Positions 15,615 to 25,190 are shown, numbered from the stretch's first letter. The stretch is 55,891 nucleotides of DNA from Eubacterium sp. (GCA_017634475.1 JAGBNH010000105.1:1-55891); one strand, 5' to 3'. Notes: generated from the letters alone by a model not told the origin. Made by a program: numbers and translations.

Positions 15615-18265
15615 AGAAGTATGGCGTTAATGAACTGAGGGAAATGTACCTCTCCTATTTTGAGAAGCAGGAGCATCTTCGGATGAAGAGCTTTTCCCTG
15701 GTACCGCATAATGACAACAGCCTTCTGCTGATCAATGCAGGTATGGCACCGCTGAAGCCCTATTTTACCGGGCAGGAGATCCCGCCGAGAAGGAGGGTCA
15801 CCACCTGTCAGAAATGCATCCGTACCGGAGATATCGAAAATGTGGGAAAGACCGCGCGTCATGGTACATTTTTCGAAATGCTGGGAAATTTCTCCTTCGG
15901 TGATTATTTTAAGCATGAAGCCATCAAGTGGTCCTGGGAATTCCTGACGGATGTTGTAGGACTGGATCCGGACCGTCTGTATCCGTCCATCTATCAGGAT
16001 GATGATGAAGCCTTTGATATCTGGAACAAAGAGATCGGTATCGCACCCGAGAGAATCTTCCGTTTCGGTAAGGAAGACAACTTCTGGGAGCATGGCGCAG
16101 GTCCCTGCGGTCCCTGTTCCGAGATCTATTATGACCGCGGAGAGCGATTCGGCTGCGGCAAGCCCGGTTGTACCGTAGGCTGTGACTGCGACCGTTATAT
16201 GGAAGTATGGAATAACGTATTTACCCAGTTTGAAAATGACGGCAAGGGCAATTACGAAACCTTAAAGCAGAAGAATATCGATACCGGTATGGGACTGGAG
16301 CGTCTGGCGGTGGTGGTTCAGGATGTGGATTCCATCTTTGATGTGGATACCATCAAGGCCATCCGGGATAAGGTCTGCGAACTGTCCGGCGTGGCTTACG
16401 GTTCCAGGTATGAATCCGATGTCTCCATCCGTGTGATCACGGATCATATCCGTTCCGTAACCTTCATGGCTTCCGATGGTATCATGCCCTCCAATGAAGG
16501 CCGGGGATATGTAATGCGTCGTCTGCTCCGGCGGGCAGCCCGTCACGGCAGGCTTCTGGGCATCAAGGGAGCATTCCTCCATGATGTGGCAGCAACGGTG
16601 ATCGAGAACTCCAGAGACGCATATCCGGAGCTGGAGGAGAAGAAGGCACATATCTTTGCTGTTCTCGGAAAGGAAGAAGAGAATTTCAACAAGACCATCG
16701 ATCAGGGCCTGGGAATTCTCGCAGACTATAAGAAGGAAATGTCAGTCGCCGGCGAGAAGCAGCTGTCCGGAGAGAAGGCATTTAAGCTCTACGATACCTA
16801 TGGCTTCCCCCTTGATCTCACCAGAGAGATCCTGGCTGAGGAAGGGATCACCGTGGATGAAGAAGGCTTTACCGCATGCATGGAAGAGCAGCGTGTAAAG
16901 GCCCGTACCGCACGTAAGGTATCCAACTATATGGGTGCAGACGCAACAATATATGAACAGTTGGATGCAGCCATGACCACCACCTTTGACGGTTATGACA
17001 AGCTTTCCTCCGAGGATACCATCCTTGCCCTTACCGCAACCTCCGAGGACGGTGCCACCAGACTTACGGATAGCATTAATGAAGGCGAGATGGGCTCCGT
17101 GATCGTAGCAAAGACTCCCTTCTACGGCACCATGGGCGGTCAGACCGGCGACAGCGGAGTGATCAGGACCGAGAACGGTACATTTATCGTACAGGATACC
17201 ATCCATGTAGCCGGAAGCAAGATCGCACATATCGGTTACTGCGAGAGCGGTGTCATCGCTGTGGGTGAGGTGGCTCAGCTTGCTGTTGACGCAAAGCGAA
17301 GAGGGCTCATCTGCAATAACCATTCCGCAACCCACCTGCTGCAGAAGGCACTGAAGACTGTGCTGGGCGATCATGTTGAGCAGGCAGGTTCTCTGGTGGA
17401 GGACGGAAGACTTCGTTTCGACTTCACCCACAATCAGGCCATGAGCGCTGAGGAGATCGCAAAGGTAGAAGAGATCGTCAACAAGGAGATCGCTGAGGAT
17501 CTTTCCGTAGTGACCAGGATCATGGGCCTCGAGGATGCCAAGAAGACCGGTGCCATGGCACTTTTCGGCGAGAAGTACGGCGAAGAGGTCCGTGTGGTTT
17601 CCATGGGGGATTTCTCCATCGAGCTTTGCGGTGGTACCCATGTTCCCCATACCGGTGTGATCGGTACCTTCAAGATTCTTTCCGAGCAGGGTATTTCCGC
17701 AGGCGTACGCCGGATCGAAGCCCTGACGGGGGAAGGTGCATTTGCATATTATAAAGAACTGGAGAAGAAACTCCATGAAGCAGCGGCAGTGGCTAAGACC
17801 GAGCCGGACCGTCTGGTAGCCCGCATCGAGGGTCTTCTTGAGGAAGTAAAGAAGCTGACACAGGAGAACCAGAAGCTGAAGGCTGAAGCAGCAAAGAGCG
17901 CGGCCTCGGATGTTATGGGAAATGTGGTAAAGGCAGGAGACCTTGCCATCCTTCCCGTATCCCTTACGGATGTGGATATGAATGAGCTCCGGAACCTGGG
18001 AGATGAGTTTAAGGCGAAGCTCGGAAAGTCCGTAGTGATCCTGGCGTCCGCTGCCGGAGAAAAGGTGAATCTCTTGGTCATGGCCAGTGATGATGCGGTT
18101 GCTGCAGGTGTCCATGCAGGAAATATCGTGAAGAAGATCGCGCCCATGGTTGGCGGTGGCGGCGGCGGACGTCCGAATATGGCCCAGGCCGGCGGTAAGG
18201 ATGCATCGGGCATCGAGGCAGCTCTTAAAGCAGGCGTGGAAGAGGCAAAAGCACAGGTGGGATAA
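15611..18265 (+). CDS. alaS: Alanyl-tRNA synthetase
   Basis: AlaS charges tRNA-Ala. At 884 residues it is full length. It has a class-II catalytic core (VNELREMYLSYFEKQ, then GMAPLKPYFTG and HGTFFEMLGNFSFGDYF), an editing domain with zinc ligands in HSATHLLQKAL and CGGTHVPHTG, and a C-Ala/DHHA1 end with GGGGGGRPNMAQAGG. The GTG start at 15611 is supported by AAGGAGG at 15594-15600; the match begins MKKYGVNELR. I see no T-box upstream. It appears to be read with the small upstream gene. Confidence 0.97.
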   Translation: MKKYGVNELREMYLSYFEKQEHLRMKSFSLVPHNDNSLLLINAGMAPLKPYFTGQEIPPRRRVTTCQKCIRTGDIENVGKTARHGTFFEMLGNFSFGDYFKHEAIKWSWEFLTDVVGLDPDRLYPSIYQDDDEAFDIWNKEIGIAPERIFRFGKEDNFWEHGAGPCGPCSEIYYDRGERFGCGKPGCTVGCDCDRYMEVWNNVFTQFENDGKGNYETLKQKNIDTGMGLERLAVVVQDVDSIFDVDTIKAIRDKVCELSGVAYGSRYESDVSIRVITDHIRSVTFMASDGIMPSNEGRGYVMRRLLRRAARHGRLLGIKGAFLHDVAATVIENSRDAYPELEEKKAHIFAVLGKEEENFNKTIDQGLGILADYKKEMSVAGEKQLSGEKAFKLYDTYGFPLDLTREILAEEGITVDEEGFTACMEEQRVKARTARKVSNYMGADATIYEQLDAAMTTTFDGYDKLSSEDTILALTATSEDGATRLTDSINEGEMGSVIVAKTPFYGTMGGQTGDSGVIRTENGTFIVQDTIHVAGSKIAHIGYCESGVIAVGEVAQLAVDAKRRGLICNNHSATHLLQKALKTVLGDHVEQAGSLVEDGRLRFDFTHNQAMSAEEIAKVEEIVNKEIAEDLSVVTRIMGLEDAKKTGAMALFGEKYGEEVRVVSMGDFSIELCGGTHVPHTGVIGTFKILSEQGISAGVRRIEALTGEGAFAYYKELEKKLHEAAAVAKTEPDRLVARIEGLLEEVKKLTQENQKLKAEAAKSAASDVMGNVVKAGDLAILPVSLTDVDMNELRNLGDEFKAKLGKSVVILASAAGEKVNLLVMASDDAVAAGVHAGNIVKKIAPMVGGGGGGRPNMAQAGGKDASGIEAALKAGVEEAKAQVG

Positions 18266-18341
18266 TAACAGTCCCGTCTAAAATAAGCGGATAGAGACAT
18301 AAAGGAAATAGAGACTTAAAGAAAAGAAAGTGAGGGTATAC

Positions 18342-18890
18342 ATGAAACTGAAGAAATTGACTGTAGTTTTAGGATTAACACTGGTTGCAGGGGCTTTTAC
18401 CGCCTGCGGAGGAAGCAGTACGGCAACAACACAGGCTCCTGCAGCGAATACGGAAGCTGCTCCGGTTGCAACGGAAGCGCCGGCTGCCGGCGTTACCATC
18501 GCATCCACTGAGACATGGGGCGATTATACCGTTGGCGTTCCCGAAGGCTGGGAATTCAAGAAGGGGTATTCGCTGAATGAGGATGACACCACCTGCTGTT
18601 CGGTAAAGAAATCCTCTTTCAAGTATTTTGACTTCAATATGGAGAAAGAGAATATCTATCTGCAGAAATACGAGCAGAACAAGGCTACCTACACCAACGA
18701 GCAGACAGATGTATCCGGCAAGTACGGTGACATCGAATGGACGGGCTTCCAGTATAGTGACGGTGCAGGCGGATTCGGCTTTGAGCTTCATGCAAAAGTA
18801 AACGGAAAGCCGGTTCGTGTATCCAGTGCAGGCTTCAAGTTCGACAGTCAGGAAGCAAAGGCGGTTTTGGAGACGCTGAAGATCAAGTAA
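18342..18890 (+). CDS. Secreted lipoprotein, paralogue of the one at 33.3 kb
   Basis: It has 182 residues. A lipoprotein signal peptide (KLKKLTVVLGLTLVAGAF) ends at C22 in FTACGGSS, followed by an Ala/Thr/Pro-rich linker (~25-50) and a ~130-residue domain. The domain starts GDYTVGVPEGWEFKKG and ends VLETLKIK. The ends and lipoprotein layout match the protein at 33,296-33,838. The start is ATG 18342 behind GAGGG; GTG 18330 would add four residues. Function unknown, exported and lipid-anchored. Confidence 0.82.
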   Translation: MKLKKLTVVLGLTLVAGAFTACGGSSTATTQAPAANTEAAPVATEAPAAGVTIASTETWGDYTVGVPEGWEFKKGYSLNEDDTTCCSVKKSSFKYFDFNMEKENIYLQKYEQNKATYTNEQTDVSGKYGDIEWTGFQYSDGAGGFGFELHAKVNGKPVRVSSAGFKFDSQEAKAVLETLKIK

Positions 18891-18929
18891 CAAAGCTTTC
18901 GATAAAATGGGGACGGTAAGAAAAGCATT

Positions 18930-18961
18930 TTCCCTGCATTTTAAAGCAGGAACGGTTTTTT
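18930..18961 (+). terminator. Likely terminator after the lipoprotein gene
   Basis: TTCCCTGC (18930-18937) pairs with GCAGGAA (18946-18952, one bulge) and is followed by CGG and six Ts. The next gene begins 21 bases later. Confidence 0.6.
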
Positions 18962-18981
18962 AACCAGGGAGGAGGTTACAA

Positions 18982-20649
18982 ATGTTCAGTGATGGTAAGA
19001 TCTGGGTGGGTGTAAATGATGAAGGGGAACGGATCAATCTGTTCCCGGCTTTGGCTAACCGGCATGGCCTGGTGGCAGGCGCTACAGGTACCGGTAAGAC
19101 GGTTACGCTGAAGGTTCTTGCGGAAAGCTTTTCCGCCATGGGCGTTCCTGTATTTATCGCTGATGTAAAAGGGGATATCGCAGGTCTTGTAAATCCCGGA
19201 TCTGACAGTGAGGACATGCAGAACCGGATCCGGAGATTTGGTCTGGATGAGGCTGGATTCAGTTTTCAGGGAAGCCCGGTGACTCTCTGGGATATCTACG
19301 GAAAGAACGGTGTGGCACTTCGCACCACCATTTCCGAAATGGGTCCCATGCTCCTGGGCAGACTCATGGATCTCAATCCGCTGCAGACAGATATCCTGAC
19401 CATTGTATTTAAGATCGCCGATGATGCCAATCTGCTGCTCATCGATACCAAGGATCTGAAGGCCATGCTGAACTTTGTATCCGAGAATAACAAGGAGTTC
19501 GAGGGACAGTACGGTAAGATGAGCCCCACATCCATCGCAGCCATCATCCGTGCCCTGACGGCACTGGAAATGGCGGGGGCAGATCAGTTCTTCGGTGAAC
19601 CGGCCCTTAACATCATGGATCTCTTCTCCCAGGATATGGGAAAGGGAATGATCAATGTCATTGACAGCAGCAGTCTCATCAACAACACGAAGCTTTATTC
19701 CACATTCCTGCTGTATCTTCTGTCTGAGCTTTTTGAGCGGCTTCCGGAGGTAGGAGATATGCCGAAGCCGAAGATGGTATTCTTCTTCGACGAGGCGCAT
19801 CTTCTCTTTAATGACGCTCCCAAGGCCCTTCTTGAGAAGATCGAGCAGGTAGTGAAGCTGATCCGTTCCAAGGGCGTAGGCGTATACTTCTGCACCCAGA
19901 ACCCCAAGGATATTCCCAACGGTGTTCTGGCTCAGCTGGGCAATAAGATCGAGCATGCGCTCCATGCCTATACGCCGGCGGATCAGAAGGCGGTAAAGGC
20001 AGCTGCGGATTCCTTCCGGCCAAATCCCGCATTTAATACCTACGAGACCATTCAGTCCCTCGGAAAGGGTGAGGCAGTAGTTTCCTTCCTGGGTGAGGAC
20101 GGTGTTCCGGGTATGGCCCAGAAGGTATATATCCTTCCCCCGGCCTGCAGCTTCGGTGCCATCGATGATGCGAAGCGTGACCAGGTGATCAAGGGAAGCA
20201 TGCTGTACAGCAAGTATTACGAGGCCGTGGATCCGGATTCCGCCTATGAGTTCCTGGAGCGCCGGGGCATTGAAATGGCTGAAGAAGCGGAGCGGGCAAG
20301 GGAAGAAGCGGAAGCTGCAAAGCAGGCCGCTTTGGAAGAAAAGGAAGCTGCAAAACAGGCGGCCCGGGAAGAACGGGAAGCCCAGAAGGCTGCGGAGCGT
20401 GCGGAACGTGAGGCCCTGAAGGCGGAAGAAAAGGCAAGAAAGGATGCGGAACGAGAAGCAGCCAGGGCGGAAGCCGAGAAGCGCCGTGCCCTGAAATCCG
20501 TGGGAAATACCATCACCGGAACCGTTGGCCGTGAGGTAGGAAAAACCGTGGGAAGCTCCTTCGGTAAATTCGGTAAGACCCTGGGTGGAAATGTGGGTGC
20601 AAGCCTGGGTAGAGGGATCTTCTCCACTTTGTTCGGCAGGAAAAAGTAG
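18982..20649 (+). CDS. HerA-like ATPase, DUF853 (YjgR) family
   Basis: This 555-residue protein belongs to the FtsK/HerA translocase group. Walker A GATGTGKT is at 33-40, Walker B with FFFDEAHLLF is near 268-277, and the YFCTQNPKDIPNGVLAQLGN region corresponds to the sensor/arginine-finger part (shown as CTQNPKDIPNGVLAQLGN). DUF853 family members have no settled role. Residues ~425-495 are a long Ala/Glu/Arg coiled coil, and the end is Gly-rich (GNTITGTVGREVGK ... GRGIFSTLFGRKK). No nuclease (NurA) gene lies nearby, so a classical HerA-NurA pair is not supported. Confidence 0.88.
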   Translation: MFSDGKIWVGVNDEGERINLFPALANRHGLVAGATGTGKTVTLKVLAESFSAMGVPVFIADVKGDIAGLVNPGSDSEDMQNRIRRFGLDEAGFSFQGSPVTLWDIYGKNGVALRTTISEMGPMLLGRLMDLNPLQTDILTIVFKIADDANLLLIDTKDLKAMLNFVSENNKEFEGQYGKMSPTSIAAIIRALTALEMAGADQFFGEPALNIMDLFSQDMGKGMINVIDSSSLINNTKLYSTFLLYLLSELFERLPEVGDMPKPKMVFFFDEAHLLFNDAPKALLEKIEQVVKLIRSKGVGVYFCTQNPKDIPNGVLAQLGNKIEHALHAYTPADQKAVKAAADSFRPNPAFNTYETIQSLGKGEAVVSFLGEDGVPGMAQKVYILPPACSFGAIDDAKRDQVIKGSMLYSKYYEAVDPDSAYEFLERRGIEMAEEAERAREEAEAAKQAALEEKEAAKQAAREEREAQKAAERAEREALKAEEKARKDAEREAARAEAEKRRALKSVGNTITGTVGREVGKTVGSSFGKFGKTLGGNVGASLGRGIFSTLFGRKK

Positions 20650-20688
20650 ACCGGCTGAAAATTTCATCAATGATGTGGTGGATGACAC

Positions 20689-20717
20689 TTGACATATACC
20701 GGAGTTTATGATTTAAT
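20689..20717 (+). promoter_or_regulatory. Promoter of rpsU
   Basis: TTGACA (20689-20694) and TTTAAT (20712-20717) are 17 bases apart, followed by a ~50-base leader and GGAGGGAGG before the rpsU start. This is a consensus -35 with a weaker -10. Confidence 0.72.
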
Positions 20718-20777
20718 ATTCGGTGTGCGTTTCGTTTTTCGTACGCGCGGATTCCACAACTGGAGGGAGGGATAAAG

Positions 20778-20957
20778 ATGTCGAGCGTAACTGTTAAGGA
20801 GAATGAGTCTCTGGATAGCGCACTTCGCCGTTTCAAAAGAAACTGCGCAAAGGCAGGTATTCTGCAGGAAATCCGCAAGAGAGAGCATTACGAGAAGCCT
20901 TCAGTAAGACGGAAGAAAAAGTCTGAGGCTGCAAGGAAGCGTAAGTTCAATAAATAA
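20778..20957 (+). CDS. rpsU: 30S ribosomal protein S21
   Basis: The 59-residue protein is [19 protein letters not shown] followed by a basic body ([36 protein letters not shown]). This is the normal S21 length and sequence. GGAGGGAGG lies about ten bases before ATG 20778. S21 is a late-binding 30S protein that helps mRNA pairing near the anti-Shine-Dalgarno. It has its own promoter and terminator. Confidence 0.96.
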   Translation: MSSVTVKENESLDSALRRFKRNCAKAGILQEIRKREHYEKPSVRRKKKSEAARKRKFNK

Positions 20958-20968
20958 TCAGATTAATC

Positions 20969-20999
20969 AGCACCTCGGGATTTTCCTGGGGTGCTTTTT
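20969..20999 (+). terminator. Terminator after rpsU
   Basis: AGCACC pairs with GGTGCT, with inner GGGA/TCCT pairs, and is followed by TTTTTG. phoH starts only ~28 bases later, so phoH expression probably depends on read-through. Confidence 0.82.
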
Positions 21000-21027
21000 G
21001 ATTATTTACCTATGGAGAGGAGTTGCA

Positions 21028-22029
21028 ATGGGATATAAGGAAACCGAGGTCTCGCTTCCTGCGGGGAGCATGCAGACCGTATTTGGTCAGTTTGACCGGA
21101 ATATAAGGAAGCTGGAGCGGGCCTTTGATATCAGCTACGTGGTACGGGAGGACCGGCTGATCCTTTCCGGAGAAGAGGTTTACGTGGAAAAAGCCGCTTC
21201 GGTACTGGATGATCTGGGGAAGATGGCGGCAAAGTCCCAGGAGATCACGGAGCAGTCTGTGGATTATGCCATATCCCTGGTGATGGACGAACGCTCCGAA
21301 CGGCTCAGTGATCTGGATCGGGATGTAATCTGCCACAGTGTCAGCGGCAGACCGGTGAAGCCCAAGACCTTCGGCCAGCGGAAATATGTGGAAGCCATCG
21401 ATAAGAATATGATCGTCTTCGGTACCGGACCTGCCGGAACGGGGAAGACCTATCTGGCCATGGCAAAGGCCATAACCGCATTTAAGAAGAATGAGGTGGA
21501 GCGGATCATCCTGACCCGTCCGGCCATCGAAGCCGGGGAGCGGCTGGGTTTCCTGCCGGGAGATCTGCAGTCCAAGATCGATCCCTATCTCCGGCCGCTG
21601 TATGATGCCCTCTACGATATCATGGGAGGCGAGCAGTTCACCAAGAATATGGAAAAGGGACTGATCGAAGTGGCACCCCTGGCCTATATGCGGGGACGGA
21701 CGTTGGATAATGCCTTTATCGTTCTGGATGAGGCCCAGAATACCACACCGGCCCAGATGAAAATGTTCCTTACCCGTATCGGATTTGGATCCAAGGCCAT
21801 CATCACCGGGGATGCCAGCCAGAAGGATCTGGCCCAGGGAATGGCCAGCGGACTGGATGTGGCGCTGAAGGTGATCCGCGGGATCGAAGGCATCGAGGTA
21901 TGTGAGCTGACATCCAAGGATGTGGTACGTCATCCGCTGGTGCAGAAGATCGTGGAGGCCTATGAAATCTACGATAAAAAGCAGGAAAAGCATACTGCCG
22001 GACTTCACAACACCCGAAAAAAGGTGTAA
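21028..22029 (+). CDS. phoH: PhoH-family ATPase
   Basis: Start ATG 21028 follows GAGAGGAG. The 333 residues comprise an N-terminal KH-like segment (~1-70: LPAGSMQTVFGQFDRNIRKL given as SMQTVFGQFDRNIRKL) and a PhoH ATPase with Walker A GTGPAGTGKT (132-141), RPAIEAGERLGFLPGD and Walker B VLDEAQN. PhoH-type proteins are RNA-linked ATPases. The next gene is ybeY, and the PhoH-YbeY pair is conserved in bacteria and points to rRNA processing or quality control. Confidence 0.94.
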   Translation: MGYKETEVSLPAGSMQTVFGQFDRNIRKLERAFDISYVVREDRLILSGEEVYVEKAASVLDDLGKMAAKSQEITEQSVDYAISLVMDERSERLSDLDRDVICHSVSGRPVKPKTFGQRKYVEAIDKNMIVFGTGPAGTGKTYLAMAKAITAFKKNEVERIILTRPAIEAGERLGFLPGDLQSKIDPYLRPLYDALYDIMGGEQFTKNMEKGLIEVAPLAYMRGRTLDNAFIVLDEAQNTTPAQMKMFLTRIGFGSKAIITGDASQKDLAQGMASGLDVALKVIRGIEGIEVCELTSKDVVRHPLVQKIVEAYEIYDKKQEKHTAGLHNTRKKV

Positions 22030-22080
22030 AATAAATAAGTTATCTTCACTTAAATCTTTCGTTTGTTCAGGAGAATACGC

Positions 22081-22770
22081 ATGTCAGTTTTCATTACCAA
22101 CAAGTATCAGGCTATGACGGATTATCCCCTTTCCCGGCAGGAGCTTAATGATATCGTAAAGGAGATCGTTGAGGAATCCACTTCCTACGTGAACTGTCCC
22201 TATGAGTGCACGGTGGAAGTGACCTTTACCGATGACGAGGAGATCCATCAGCTGAATCTTGAGACCCGTAAGATCGACAGTGCAACGGATGTGCTTTCCT
22301 TCCCCATGCTTACCTTTGACGATGAACCCGGAGATCTTTCCTTCCTGGATTCCGTAGAGTATGTGGATTCCGAAGATGAAGAGATCGAATACGAGGATGA
22401 TGACGAGGAGGAAGACGAAGAGTCGGATGAGGACTCTGAGGACGACGAAGAGGAAGAAGAAGAGGAAGACGACGAAGAAGACGACGAAGAAGAAGAGTTC
22501 GTGCAGAAGCACGTGGATTACTTCGATCCCGATTCCGGCGAGCTGCTTCTGGGAGATATCGTGATCTCTCTGGATCATGCGAGAGCACAGGCTGAGGAAT
22601 ATGGTCACAGCCTGAAGCGGGAGATCGCTTTTCTTACGGCCCACAGTATGCTGCATCTCTTTGGCTATGATCATGTAAATGAAGATGACCGTATCCAGAT
22701 GGAGAAGATGCAGGAGGAGATCCTGAGTCAGAAAGGATATACCAGAGATGCTGCTGAACCGAATGACTGA
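22081..22770 (+). CDS. ybeY: Endoribonuclease YbeY with long acidic insertion
   Basis: YbeY is a zinc endoribonuclease for 16S rRNA 3'-end maturation and 70S quality control. The metal motif HSMLHLFGYDH (188-198; H188, H192, H198) and IDSATDVLSFPM (65-76) are intact, as is LLGDIVISLDHA. Between them, residues ~95-140 are almost pure Asp/Glu, bringing the protein to 229 residues against ~150-165 for the family. Start ATG 22081 has CAGGAGAA upstream; TTG 22063 is unlikely. It follows phoH and overlaps the DUF3048 gene. Confidence 0.93.
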   Translation: MSVFITNKYQAMTDYPLSRQELNDIVKEIVEESTSYVNCPYECTVEVTFTDDEEIHQLNLETRKIDSATDVLSFPMLTFDDEPGDLSFLDSVEYVDSEDEEIEYEDDDEEEDEESDEDSEDDEEEEEEEDDEEDDEEEEFVQKHVDYFDPDSGELLLGDIVISLDHARAQAEEYGHSLKREIAFLTAHSMLHLFGYDHVNEDDRIQMEKMQEEILSQKGYTRDAAEPND

Positions 22771-23938
22771 CCGAAGAACAGGTCAGAAGAAAATGATCCG
22801 CCGGATCAGCATAAGGAAACAGATGAGCCTGTTTGCCCTCATTCTCTGCATTTTGCTGAGCGGATGCGGGAAGACTGGCGGATCCGGGACGAATGAGGAC
22901 GGGAAACCTGAGCTGCCCCAGCAGGAGCTTACAGTAGGGGAGACACCGCTTCTGCATAGTCCTGTGGGTATCATCATGATCAAGGACGATATGGTGAAGA
23001 ATCCTCTGAACGGACGATGGATCGACAAGAAGTATGCCGGGAAACGTCCCATCGCGGTACTGTTCGAAAACTCCTGGAGTGCCATTCCCCAGTACGGACT
23101 TTCCTATGCGGACATCACCTATGAAATGTATGCGGAGGATGGGAACACCCGTCTGATGTCCATTATCACGGAATATGACCGTGCGGAGAAGTTTGAACCC
23201 ATCCGGTCCGACCGGCATTATTTTGACCGGAAGGCAGTGGAATATGATGCGGTCAATGTATTCTTCGGGGCGTCGGATTACGCCAATGACAATGACCTGT
23301 ATGGCAACCAATATCCCTATCTGGATTTCATCGATCTTATCCGGGATCCGGGACTGAACCGGGATACCGATCGATATGCGCCGCATAACGCATACACCGT
23401 TCCGGGGCAGATCGATCAGCAGATCGAAGCCAAGGGCTTCAGCAAGACCCATCGGTCCTATTATAATAACGGCCATAAGTTCAATGACGAGTTCACGGAG
23501 CTTAAGAACGGCGCAGTGGCCGAGAAGGTGGAGATACCCTTCGAGAATAACGAGCCATGGTTTGAATATGATGCAGAGGACCTGGTCTATTACCGGTATC
23601 AGTATAGCGGCACCCATTATGATTATGACGCCCGGAGGCAGCTCTGGTGCACCAATATCCTGATCCAGCTGGTGACCTATACGGATCTGCCGGGTTACGA
23701 GTCGGAGGGGCTTCAGGATATAGACTGGACGGGCTCCGGAGAGGGCTTCTACTGTACCGGCGGACGGTCTGTCCCCGTTACATGGAAATATGAGAATTAT
23801 TCCACCAGATGGTATACCGCCAACGGGCAGGAACTGAAGATGAATCCGGGCAAGACCTGGATCGCTGTATGCAGGGACTCCGATAAAGAAAAGATCGTTT
23901 TCTCAAAACAGGAAGAAAAAAATGAAGAAGAACAGTAA
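22748..23938 (+). CDS. DUF3048 (YerB-like) lipoprotein
   Basis: The signal peptide ends at the lipobox LLSGC (C40 from this start). The YerB-like region covers most of the rest: NPLNGRWIDKKYAGKRPIAV (20 residues), RSDRHYFDRKAVEYDAV and the C-terminal GRSVPVTWKYENYSTRWY with MNPGKTWIAV. The family is extracytoplasmic and of unclear role. ATG 22748 overlaps ybeY by 23 bases; ATG 22763 and 22793 are alternatives and none has a strong ribosome site. The 3' end overlaps the next gene by 17 bases. Confidence 0.85.
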   Translation: MLLNRMTDRRTGQKKMIRRISIRKQMSLFALILCILLSGCGKTGGSGTNEDGKPELPQQELTVGETPLLHSPVGIIMIKDDMVKNPLNGRWIDKKYAGKRPIAVLFENSWSAIPQYGLSYADITYEMYAEDGNTRLMSIITEYDRAEKFEPIRSDRHYFDRKAVEYDAVNVFFGASDYANDNDLYGNQYPYLDFIDLIRDPGLNRDTDRYAPHNAYTVPGQIDQQIEAKGFSKTHRSYYNNGHKFNDEFTELKNGAVAEKVEIPFENNEPWFEYDAEDLVYYRYQYSGTHYDYDARRQLWCTNILIQLVTYTDLPGYESEGLQDIDWTGSGEGFYCTGGRSVPVTWKYENYSTRWYTANGQELKMNPGKTWIAVCRDSDKEKIVFSKQEEKNEEEQ

Positions 23939-25190
23939 GACAAATCAGGATCAGGGCTATGTATATGACGCCTGCGTGATCGGGGCCGGTGCATCCGGCC
24001 TCGTTTGCGGAGCCGTGCTCGCCCGCCGCGGGATGAATACCCTGATCATCGAACAAAATAAAAAGAGCGGCAGAAAACTCTATGCTACAGGTAACGGCAA
24101 ATGCAATCTGGCAAATGCCGTTATTTCTGATTCTGCGTACTATGCCAACGGCTTTGCCGGATCCGTGGTGACGGAAGGCTCGGCCCTTTTGCTGCACCGA
24201 TACCTGGAACAGGCAGGGATACCCCTTACGGAGAAGAACGGCTATTACTATCCCCAAAGCCTGCAGGCTTCCAGTGTAGTATGGGCTCTTACCGATGGGG
24301 CAAAGCTGGCAGGCTGTGAATTTCAATATGAGACAGAGGTATACGGTATAGAGCGTACACCTGAAGGAGGATTCCTTCTTAAGACCCGAACAACCGGGAA
24401 GGATGCCGGGGAAGAGGGAACTGTTCTCTGCAACCGTCTTGTCCTTGCTATGGGCAGTCCCGCTGCACCCCATCTCGGTTCCGGAAAGGAAGAGGTGATA
24501 AGCACTCTTCTGGAGGATCTTGGATTGGGATATCAGCCCTTTGAACCCGCTCTCTGTCCCCTGGAGGTGGCGGAGGATGTGAGCTCCCTGGCGGGCGTAC
24601 GAGTCCGGGCAAGGATCAGCATCGGTCTTGCCATGGATCGTCCGGGCTTCGGGGAGGATCTTATGGAGGAGGGAGAGGTGATGCTCACGGAATACGGCCT
24701 CTCCGGTATCGTGATCTTTAACATGTCCACCATGATCCAGAAGGGGGAACAGGTTTCCGTGGATCTTCTTCCTCTTTGGGAGGATGAAGGAAAATGGCTG
24801 GAATTTGTCCATGCCCAGGAAAAGAAACGGACCCTTTTCGGTATACTGAACGGAATGCTTCATGAAAAGCTCTGCCGCTATTTTATTGAAAAGAGGTTTG
24901 AGGAGAAGGCTGCAAAACGGCCGGTTTCCACATTTTCCGATGAGGAATTACTGGATCTCTTCCGAAACCTGAAGGACTGGAGACTGACCGTTACCGGAAA
25001 GAAGGCGGATATGGGACAGGCCTGCCGGGGCGGCGTGCTGACACAGCTTCTCAGCCCGGATACGCTGCAGGTCAGGCAGGATCCCCGGATCGCTGTTACC
25101 GGAGAGCTTACCCAGGTGACGGGCCGCTGCGGAGGCTACAATCTGATGTATGCCCTGATCAGCGGGATACGGGCCGGACAGAGACTGTAG
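23922..25190 (+). CDS. HI0933/BaiN-family flavoprotein
   Basis: This is a two-dinucleotide-binding FAD protein of the HI0933 group (COG2081). The FAD motif VIGAGASGLVCGAVLARRG is at ~13-31, followed by E-x-N-K-K-SGRKLYATGNGKCNLAN, a hallmark of the family, and a C-terminal RCGGYNLMYALISGIRAGQ. The physiological substrate is unknown; one relative is reported to act on bile acids, but these proteins are near-universal and that should not be assumed here. It overlaps the preceding lipoprotein gene. Confidence 0.88.
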   Translation: MKKNSKTNQDQGYVYDACVIGAGASGLVCGAVLARRGMNTLIIEQNKKSGRKLYATGNGKCNLANAVISDSAYYANGFAGSVVTEGSALLLHRYLEQAGIPLTEKNGYYYPQSLQASSVVWALTDGAKLAGCEFQYETEVYGIERTPEGGFLLKTRTTGKDAGEEGTVLCNRLVLAMGSPAAPHLGSGKEEVISTLLEDLGLGYQPFEPALCPLEVAEDVSSLAGVRVRARISIGLAMDRPGFGEDLMEEGEVMLTEYGLSGIVIFNMSTMIQKGEQVSVDLLPLWEDEGKWLEFVHAQEKKRTLFGILNGMLHEKLCRYFIEKRFEEKAAKRPVSTFSDEELLDLFRNLKDWRLTVTGKKADMGQACRGGVLTQLLSPDTLQVRQDPRIAVTGELTQVTGRCGGYNLMYALISGIRAGQRL

